DNA from: Clostridia bacterium
GTDB lineage: Bacteria; Bacillota; Clostridia; Oscillospirales; CAG-272
DNA: 64,000 nucleotides
NCBI GenBank assembly: GCA_017464805.1
Contig: JAFTYE010000001.1
Coordinates: 53,312-117,311 of the forward strand
Direction of reading: 5' to 3'
The notes beneath the pieces were generated by a model. It ran no database searches, was not told where the DNA came from, and saw only the letters and a program-made list of their open reading frames with translations. The position numbers and the translations under genes are program-made. Positions 49,230 to 55,194 of the stretch are shown here, one piece after another. How positions within the stretch are numbered: the first letter of the stretch is position 1; each line of letters starts with the position of its first letter.

Positions 49230-51515
49230 TTACTTGATGAGTCCGTATCGGAAGAGCTTCGGCTCGATGTTCCTTGCGTAGTATTCCGAGAGACGCTTCT
49301 TTAGCGGTGTGAATTTTCCGTTCAGGAGGGGATATTTCGGCTTCATCAGTGCCTTGCCCGTTCGGGGATCGAGGATCGGTTGTCCCGTTCGGTTGTCGAT
49401 CTGCTCGATCCTTTCGTTCAGCTCGGTCTCGATCTGATATACGCCGTATTTGTATTGGGGGTTATATTTGTCACACTCCTTGGCGGTCTCCATAAGAACC
49501 TCCCACTCGAGAATGAGGATGTTCTCCTCCCTCGTCAGCTTGTATTTTGCAAGCGTTTCAGATGCCAGTGTCCCCTCGTCAAAGCAAAGCTCGTTCAGAT
49601 AGAGCTTGCCGTTCGAGCCGTCAAAGCTGATGCACTTGTTGATTGAGGAAAGACAGGTAAAGATCAAGCAGCTCTTGAGAAAATCGCGGTCGCGCTCAAA
49701 GGCAAGTCCGCCATCGCTGGTCTTGGCATACACATCCTTGCGGTACCACGTGTTTTCCGGGAAGCAGGCCGCCGCAAACAGGGGCAACTTCTTGAGGAAA
49801 TTCGCCCGTCGCAGGAAAAAGCCGTGTCCGTTTGCCATGCCCACGCGCGTCAGCACCCTGCCCTGGGAATTGGGAGCAAAGCCGTGGGTTGCAAGATATG
49901 CGATGATGTTGTCGTTATCCAGCGGCTTGACGCTGAACTTCGTGCGATAATTCTCGGGAAGCACCTCGTAGCCGTCGGTCGTACACACCAGACCTGCCAC
50001 GTCGCGCCTGTTTGCTTTTTTGTCGTAAATTTCGGAGAGCGGATGAAAGGACTTTTTGACCGTGATGGTCGTGACCTGCTCAATCTCTTCGTTCCGAATG
50101 TCGTAAGCGGGCATGGGCGGCAGCTCGGTGAGTTGTGTCTCTCTTGTGCCCCAGTGGATCACGGAAATGGTAGACTTGCCCGCCGTGCCGAAGTGGTCGC
50201 GGTTGCAGAAAAAGCCGCCAAGGAACTCCCGATTCACCAAATGCTGATTTTTCCAGTATTTGACGGGAGAAAAGAGAATGTAACTATCATGCTCCTTTTT
50301 GAGATAATACTCAAAGGCCGACCAGATGAAGACGTTAGACTTCTCATTGGAGGCAACGCCTGGGACCTTTTCGTTCATCTCCCGACAGACGAGAGAGCTT
50401 TTCCATTGATTATCCTTGGAGCTTTGGTCATAAAAGCTTCTGCCTCCCGATTCGGTGTAGGGCGGATTTTCAAACATGATCACCGAGCAATCGGGATCCT
50501 GCACGTATTCCTCCATTTCAGGAAACACGCAGCAGGCAAGAGCGTCACCGCCGACGAGCAGGCCGTTTTCATGATTTTGCGTGGGCGGTATGATCGCCTT
50601 GACCTTGTCGCCGATGATCGTGTTCAGTACCACCCATTCCTTCAGCTCGTAGGTGGCGAGCACCGTATGCTCCAGTTCCTCGGAAGAAAGCGGCTCCTGC
50701 AACACGCCCGTGCCGGCGCAGCGGTCCAGGATCACGTAGTGCTTGTGTACCTGCTCGCCCTCCACGCGGAAGGGACAGTTCGGATCGGTGCAGGCGGTGT
50801 TCTCGGGAACGCGGTCAATGGCCGACCGAACCAACTCCGCTGCCTTTTTGGCAAAGGGGCGCGGGGTATAAAAGGCACCAAGCTCCCGTCGATTTTTGAG
50901 GTCGTTGAGGCAGTCCATGATGAACTTGAAGTCATCCTCCTGCCCGCGCCAAGGGTGGATGTAATTCCTAAAAACGTTGGGATGGCGCAGCTCCTCGAAC
51001 ATGTCGATCTTGCTTTTTTTCGTTTCGCGGTAAAAGCGGTTTGCCCACCCTACCACGCAGTTGAGATCGATGTGGATCTTGGTGAATTTCGGATGATCGA
51101 TGTCGAGAAGCTCCAGTAGCTTCCGCATTGCGTTCGGATCGCTGCCATAACGGATCTGCACAGGGGTCTCCTTGGTGGAGAAGACATCGTTGTGCTTGGA
51201 TGCACTACCCACGTATACCTTCTCGATGTATTTCAGAAACTTGGCACTGTCGTAGCAGTAGGCGATCTCGTCGTTCAGGGAAACGAGAATGATATGCTTA
51301 TGTACCGGCATGCCCTTGATCCGAAGGCGGCTGAGGTACTTAATGGCTTGAAAAAGCACCTCGTCCACACGCTCGATGAGGCATTTGAATTCAAAGATAG
51401 CACCACCGTTTGTCAGGTATCCGTCGGTGTTGTTGTCGATGGTAACGTAATCGGTCAGCGCAAATCTTCGGTAGAATTCCTCTTGCCCGATGATTTCCTT
51501 GGTGTAGTTTGCCAT
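49230..51515 (-). CDS. Type IIG-like restriction-modification enzyme (adenine methyltransferase with N-terminal nuclease motif)
   Basis: 761 aa. The N-terminal ~110 residues contain DNNTDGYLTNGGAIFEFK, compatible with a PD-(D/E)xK nuclease (D...E-x-K). The methyltransferase core follows: motif X GAFYTPRPFAKKAAELV, motif I LDRCAGTGVL, and motif IV ENPPYTES (NPPY, N6-adenine type). The C-terminal ~250 residues could be a target-recognition domain. The start at 51515 follows GGAGGAGG. No separate specificity, nuclease or methylase gene is nearby, as expected of a self-contained type IIG enzyme. A nuclease-dead orphan methylase is the alternative. Confidence 0.8.
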   Translation of the reverse strand: MANYTKEIIGQEEFYRRFALTDYVTIDNNTDGYLTNGGAIFEFKCLIERVDEVLFQAIKYLSRLRIKGMPVHKHIILVSLNDEIAYCYDSAKFLKYIEKVYVGSASKHNDVFSTKETPVQIRYGSDPNAMRKLLELLDIDHPKFTKIHIDLNCVVGWANRFYRETKKSKIDMFEELRHPNVFRNYIHPWRGQEDDFKFIMDCLNDLKNRRELGAFYTPRPFAKKAAELVRSAIDRVPENTACTDPNCPFRVEGEQVHKHYVILDRCAGTGVLQEPLSSEELEHTVLATYELKEWVVLNTIIGDKVKAIIPPTQNHENGLLVGGDALACCVFPEMEEYVQDPDCSVIMFENPPYTESGGRSFYDQSSKDNQWKSSLVCREMNEKVPGVASNEKSNVFIWSAFEYYLKKEHDSYILFSPVKYWKNQHLVNREFLGGFFCNRDHFGTAGKSTISVIHWGTRETQLTELPPMPAYDIRNEEIEQVTTITVKKSFHPLSEIYDKKANRRDVAGLVCTTDGYEVLPENYRTKFSVKPLDNDNIIAYLATHGFAPNSQGRVLTRVGMANGHGFFLRRANFLKKLPLFAAACFPENTWYRKDVYAKTSDGGLAFERDRDFLKSCLIFTCLSSINKCISFDGSNGKLYLNELCFDEGTLASETLAKYKLTREENILILEWEVLMETAKECDKYNPQYKYGVYQIETELNERIEQIDNRTGQPILDPRTGKALMKPKYPLLNGKFTPLKKRLSEYYARNIEPKLFRYGLIK

Positions 51516-51544
51516 TTCATGCCTCCTCCATTGCAACTGCTACT

Positions 51545-51573
51545 ATTATACACGATTTTTCGCGGAAAAGCAA
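51545..51573 (-). promoter_or_regulatory. Promoter of the restriction-modification gene
   Basis: Minus strand TTGCTT-17-TATAAT, 29 nt before the start codon. Confidence 0.7.
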
Positions 51574-51627
51574 GATGTTTTGCACATCTTGCCGTTGTGT
51601 TGTTACCATGCTGGCAATCATTACATT

Positions 51628-51657
51628 TGCAATGGGGGTGGATGGTGTGATACAATG
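51628..51657 (+). promoter_or_regulatory. Candidate promoter of the LysM-CAP gene
   Basis: TTGCAA (51628-51633), 18-nt spacer, TACAAT (51652-51657), 30 nt before the ATG. Confidence 0.5.
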
Positions 51658-51687
51658 AAAAAGGTTTTTTCGAAAGGAGGTACATAC

Positions 51688-52296
51688 ATGAAAAAATCCA
51701 TATCGCTCATTCTTTGTCTGCTTGTGATCTTCTCTGTGCTCGCCGTCGGCGCATCTGCCGCCACCACGCATACGGTGGTGTCGGGCGACAGCATGTGGAA
51801 GATCGCCGTCAAATACGAGGTCGGGCTTGACGAACTGAAAAAGGCCAACCCGCAGATTGCCAATCCCGCTCTCATCTATCCCGGTCAGGTGCTGACCGTT
51901 CCCACCCTTGACTCCACCGTTACGGCATACGAACAGGAGGTCATTCGCCTCGTGAACGCGGAGCGAGCCAAGAATGGCTTAAAGGCTCTTTCCTACGATT
52001 GGCAACTCTCTCGCGTCGCGCGCTACAAATCGCAGGATATGAAGGACAACCGTTACTTCTCGCACACCAGCCCCGTGTACGGATCGCCCTTCCAGATGAT
52101 CAAGAGCTTCGGAATCTCCTACCGCAGTGCGGGCGAGAATATTGCCAAAGGACAAGCTACACCCCAGGCGGTGGTGAATGCATGGATGAATTCCTCGGGT
52201 CATCGCGCTAACATTCTCAACGCATCTTATACGCATATCGGCGTCGGCTACGTGGCAGATGGTAAGTACTGGACGCAGATGTTTATTGGGAAATAA
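51688..52296 (+). CDS. Secreted LysM and CAP-domain protein
   Basis: 202 aa. Signal peptide to about residue 25 (cleavage near ASA-A), one LysM domain (~27-72, THTVVSGDSMWKIAVKYEVGLDEL...PGQVLTVP) for peptidoglycan binding, and a C-terminal CAP/SCP domain (~80-202: VIRLVNAERAKNGLKAL, HTSPVYGSPFQMI, AGENIAKG, SSGHRANILN). Resembles YkwD/SafA-type wall or spore proteins of sporeformers. The ATG at 51688 follows GAAAGGAGG; the upstream open frame is not used. Confidence 0.9.
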   Translation: MKKSISLILCLLVIFSVLAVGASAATTHTVVSGDSMWKIAVKYEVGLDELKKANPQIANPALIYPGQVLTVPTLDSTVTAYEQEVIRLVNAERAKNGLKALSYDWQLSRVARYKSQDMKDNRYFSHTSPVYGSPFQMIKSFGISYRSAGENIAKGQATPQAVVNAWMNSSGHRANILNASYTHIGVGYVADGKYWTQMFIGK

Positions 52297-52327
52297 AAGT
52301 ACAGGTGCTTGTTAAGGGCGGGAAGAC

Positions 52328-52430
52328 GCCTACGGCTGGATTTGCACCTCGATGCTTACAAGCGAGCTTGACGCATCTTCGGGCAAATGCGAACCCGCAT
52401 CCGCGCGTAGCGCGGACGGGCTCGCCGCAT
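52328..52430 (-). other. Structured tRNA-flanking element, copy 2
   Basis: Read on the minus strand: 14-nt gap, hairpin TCCGCGC-TAC-GCGCGGA (52416-52400), 4-nt gap, GGTTCGCAT (52395-52387), 17-nt gap, AAGC-TC-GCTT (52369-52360), 23-nt gap, GCC-GTA-GGC (52336-52328). Stems differ in sequence from copy 1 but keep their pairing and spacing. No gene is supported in this stretch. Confidence 0.55.
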
Positions 52431-52482
52431 CTGCTCCAAAATGAAAAGGGGTGCATCAGCACCCCTTTTCATTTTGGAGCAG
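52431..52482 (-). repeat. 24-bp inverted repeat that includes the tRNA-Gly 3' end
   Basis: Arms 52431-52454 and 52459-52482 are exact complements over a 4-nt loop. Eight of the pairs copy the tRNA 3' end CTGCTCCA. The inner GGGGTGC/GCACCCC plus CTTTTC acts as the terminator on the tRNA strand. Confidence 0.9.
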
Positions 52483-52548
52483 GTGACGGGAATCGAACCC
52501 GCGTATTCGGCTTGGGAAGCGGACACTCTACCATTGAGTTACACCTGC
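52475..52548 (-). tRNA. tRNA-Gly (anticodon CCC)
   Basis: Acceptor GCAGGTG/CACCTGC, discriminator T, CCA encoded. T arm CGGG-TTCGATT-CCCG. Anticodon loop TTCCCAA gives CCC. The anticodon stem TCCGC/GCCGA has a C-C mismatch at its middle pair (29-41), which is unusual. Confidence 0.92.
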
Positions 52549-52634
52549 ACGCCTGTTATTATAGCACATCCTTTTGTAAAAAAAAAGAGTTTTTTGGAAA
52601 AATTTTTTATTTTTCGACTCTGCTACGACTGCCC

Positions 52635-52663
52635 TTGACTTTTGCGCGCACGGCGGCTATAAT
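52635..52663 (+). promoter_or_regulatory. Promoter of the HAD phosphatase gene
   Basis: TTGACT (52635-52640), 17-nt spacer, TATAAT (52658-52663), 23 nt before the ATG. Confidence 0.85.
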
Positions 52664-52686
52664 GAAAGAAAAGGGAGGGCGACTGT

Positions 52687-53376
52687 ATGTTTGACGTGAT
52701 TTTGTGGGATGTGGACGGCACGTTGTTGGATTTTCTTGCGGCCGAGAAGGCCGCCATCCGCGCCTGCTTTACGGAAATGGGTCTTGGCGAGTGCACGGAT
52801 GAGCAGATCGCCCGCTATTCGATTATCAACAAAAAATACTGGAAGCGCATGGAGGACGGTGAGATCTCCAAGGCCGAGGTGCTTTCGGGCCGATTCGAGG
52901 AATTCTTCGCGGGCGAGGGAGTCGAGGCAAACGTGGACGACTTTAACGTCCTCTATCAGACGCGCCTCGGGGACACTGTGGTCTTCTTTGACGGCGCAGA
53001 CAGCCTGCTTTGCGAATTTCGCGGTCGCGTGAAGCAGTACGCCGTCACCAACGGCACCCAGCGCGCCCAGCGGCGCAAGCTGGCGAACTCGGGGTTGGAT
53101 CGGATCTTTGACGGCATTTTCATTTCCGACGAGATCGGGCATGAAAAGCCCTCGCGTGAGTTTTTTGACCGCGTATTCGAGACGATCGGCGGCGTGTCGA
53201 AAAATCGCGTCTTGATTGTAGGTGACAGCATCTCCAGCGACATCCGCGGCGGCAAGAATGCAGGCATTCGTACCTGCTGGTACAACCCGAGTGGCGCGCA
53301 AGCCCCCGAGGGCATGCGTCCCGATTATGAGATCAAAAATCTCGGCGAGGTGCGCTATATCCTTGACGGGCAATAA
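52687..53376 (+). CDS. HAD-family hydrolase, YjjG-like nucleotidase
   Basis: 229 aa. HAD motif I DVDGTLLDF (residues 8-16), motif II TNGTQ, Lys in GHEKPSREFFD, and motif IV VGDSISSDIRGGKNAG. The LLDF and KPSREFFD pattern is typical of YjjG, a pyrimidine nucleotide 5'-phosphatase; the substrate here is inferred. GGGAGGG ribosome site. Confidence 0.88.
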   Translation: MFDVILWDVDGTLLDFLAAEKAAIRACFTEMGLGECTDEQIARYSIINKKYWKRMEDGEISKAEVLSGRFEEFFAGEGVEANVDDFNVLYQTRLGDTVVFFDGADSLLCEFRGRVKQYAVTNGTQRAQRRKLANSGLDRIFDGIFISDEIGHEKPSREFFDRVFETIGGVSKNRVLIVGDSISSDIRGGKNAGIRTCWYNPSGAQAPEGMRPDYEIKNLGEVRYILDGQ

Positions 53377-53410
53377 AAAAGAGCCTCACATCGTGAGGCT
53401 CTTTTTTATT
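53375..53410. terminator. Bidirectional terminator
   Basis: AAAAAAGAGCCTCAC-ATC-GTGAGGCTCTTTTTT, symmetric, between convergent genes. Confidence 0.93.
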
Positions 53411-54758
53411 GCCGAAGTCCTTTCGGATACAGGTTTTTCGCCATTCCGTCCACGACCTTTGCGCCGCCGAGGGGACACCCCTCAAAAAGCACGGCCGCGT
53501 AGCCGTTCGGTATACCGTCTGCCGCGATGATCTCGCCGTGCAGGTAGGCGGCGGTGCGCGGATCGTCTGCCGTCAAATTGATCTGGCGGATAAAACGCTT
53601 TCCGTAGGCGGAAAACAGCTGATGATGCGGAAACAGCACCCCCTTGCGGATCTCGCCGATCGCCACACCTGCGGCAAACACGCCCGTGGGCGGCAAGGGA
53701 AGATCGGGTGGCAGAACGAGATTGCCATGTAAAGAGACCACACGCTCGGCAACCGAACCGTCTCCCCACGCCCCCTCAAAAAAAGCGGAAAGAACAGCCT
53801 TGTCCTGCTTGCTCGTTGCTGCTGCGGCGTTTTTGTAGGCGGGAGTATCTGCCTGCGGCGCGTCACATGTGCGGCGCATAAGGGCCATGAACTGTCCCTC
53901 GCCCGGCGCGATATGCGGGTAGAAGCGGCGGGCCTTTTTCGTGTCCGTCACCTCGGTCGGAAAGCCTTGAGCGGTGTAGGGATGCACGGCGGCGGGGAAG
54001 TCGCAAAGCGAAAAATCCGTATGCCGCGCAAGGAAGGCCGCTACCTGCGCCTCGTTTTCCTCGACCGAGAATGTGCAGGTGGAATAGAGAAGATAGCCGC
54101 CGCCGCGCACGGTCGCTGCGGCATCGTCCAAAATGGCCGCCTGCCGCGCGGCACACGCGCGCACATTCTCCTCGCTCCACATGGAAAGGGCGTCCGCGCT
54201 TTTGCGGAACATTCCTTCGCCCGAGCAGGGCGCGTCCACCAGCGTCAGGTCGAAATAGTCGGGAAATCGATTGGAAAGCACCCTGACCTCGCCGTTGAGC
54301 ACGAGCGCGTTCGGAATGCCCAGTCGTTCGATGTTGCCGACCAGTAGCTTGCAACGGGAGGGGACGTATTCATTGGCAACCAAAACACCATCTTTGCCAA
54401 TCGCAGCGGCCAGCTGGGCACTTTTGCCGCCCGGGGCGGCACAGGTGTCCAGAACGCGCGCCCCGCGCAACTCGGGCAGGGAAGCGAGGGCACTCATCGC
54501 CCCGGGATCCTGCGAATAGATCATCCCCGCATGGTGGTGCGGGTATTTGCCAATCTTTTCCTCTGCGTGATAAAATCCGTCCGACGTGTAAGGGATTGGC
54601 GTGACAGGGAAGGGAGACGCAAAATCAGCCACACCGCACTTGACGGTGTTGACGCGCAGGGCGTGCTCCGCCCAGCCCTCTGCCATGGCTTGCAGAAAGG
54701 CGGGATATTCTTCGCCCAAAAGAGCTTTCATTCGCGCACAAAAGGCAGACGGCAGCAT
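53406..54758 (-). CDS. RsmF/NSUN-family RNA cytosine-5 methyltransferase
   Basis: 450 aa. Motif LDTCAAPGGKSAQLAAAIG (SAM site), VDAPCSGEGMFRK and LLYSTCTFSVEENE give the two catalytic Cys. A C-terminal PUA-like region follows (QINLTADDPRTAAYLHGEII...GYAAVLFEGCPLGGAKVVDG). Probably modifies 16S rRNA C1407. The start at 54758 follows GGAAGGAG; the long open upstream frame is not part of the gene. Confidence 0.92.
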   Translation of the reverse strand: MLPSAFCARMKALLGEEYPAFLQAMAEGWAEHALRVNTVKCGVADFASPFPVTPIPYTSDGFYHAEEKIGKYPHHHAGMIYSQDPGAMSALASLPELRGARVLDTCAAPGGKSAQLAAAIGKDGVLVANEYVPSRCKLLVGNIERLGIPNALVLNGEVRVLSNRFPDYFDLTLVDAPCSGEGMFRKSADALSMWSEENVRACAARQAAILDDAAATVRGGGYLLYSTCTFSVEENEAQVAAFLARHTDFSLCDFPAAVHPYTAQGFPTEVTDTKKARRFYPHIAPGEGQFMALMRRTCDAPQADTPAYKNAAAATSKQDKAVLSAFFEGAWGDGSVAERVVSLHGNLVLPPDLPLPPTGVFAAGVAIGEIRKGVLFPHHQLFSAYGKRFIRQINLTADDPRTAAYLHGEIIAADGIPNGYAAVLFEGCPLGGAKVVDGMAKNLYPKGLRQ

Positions 54759-54788
54759 GACGCACTCCTTCCCGTGTTCATTTTCTCC

Positions 54789-54817
54789 ATTGTACCACAG
54801 GGTGTCTGATTTTGCAA
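54789..54817 (-). promoter_or_regulatory. Promoter of the RsmF-like gene
   Basis: Minus strand TTGCAA-17-TACAAT with TGn before the -10, 30 nt before the start codon. Confidence 0.7.
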
Positions 54818-54819
54818 GA

Positions 54820-54852
54820 CGGATAAGGGAGAAAAATTCGCACATACTAACG
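54820..54852 (+). promoter_or_regulatory. Sigma-G-like promoter of the 62-aa gene
   Basis: CGGATA (-35), 17-nt spacer, CATACTAACG (-10). Close to the TGAATA-17/18-CATACTA consensus of forespore sigma-G. No sigma-A promoter is seen here. Confidence 0.5.
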
Positions 54853-54865
54853 CCGAGGTGATGAA

Positions 54866-55054
54866 ATGAACGAACAGAAAAAAAGACCGAGCGAAAAAAT
54901 GCCCGCAGGCACCCCGTGGTCAAAGAAGGAAGAACCGACCTCCGACCCTGTGCATCCGCCCGTCTCCGATCCGCCCGTGCCGAACCGCGCGCATACCGAG
55001 CTCCGCGTGGATTTTCCCCCCGAGCTGCCGCAAAAGGAGCACCGCGAAACTTGA
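54866..55054 (+). CDS. Small Pro/Glu-rich protein, possibly forespore-specific
   Basis: 62 aa, MNEQKKRPSEKMPAGTPWS then a Pro-rich charged region (DPVHPPVSDPPVPNRAHTELRVDFPPELPQKEH). No signal or membrane segment; probably disordered. GAGGTGA precedes the ATG. A sigma-G-like promoter and a terminator frame it, so a spore component is inferred. Family not recognised. Confidence 0.6.
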   Translation: MNEQKKRPSEKMPAGTPWSKKEEPTSDPVHPPVSDPPVPNRAHTELRVDFPPELPQKEHRET

Positions 55055-55061
55055 TAAAAGA

Positions 55062-55099
55062 AGACATGCCGACGGAACTGTCGGCATGTCTGTTTTTTT
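55062..55099 (+). terminator. Terminator of the 62-aa gene
   Basis: AGACATGCCGAC pairs with GTCGGCATGTCT (12 bp), followed by GTTTTTTTG. Confidence 0.92.
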
Positions 55100-55119
55100 G
55101 TAGAAAAGGCTTTTTTATC

Positions 55120-55148
55120 TTGACAATCACAACTTTTTATAGTATGAT
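55120..55148 (+). promoter_or_regulatory. Promoter of the GH2 gene
   Basis: TTGACA (55120-55125), 17-nt spacer, TATGAT (55143-55148), 46 nt before the ATG. Confidence 0.8.
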
Positions 55149-55194
55149 GAAACCGATATCCCCGATAAACTTTCGTGAAAGGAAAACGATCATC

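Noticed and set aside
54759-55130. N-terminal extension of the RsmF-like protein
   Set aside because: Open only because of base composition; the ATG at 54758 has GGAAGGAG and the extension would overlap the divergent promoters and the 62-aa gene.
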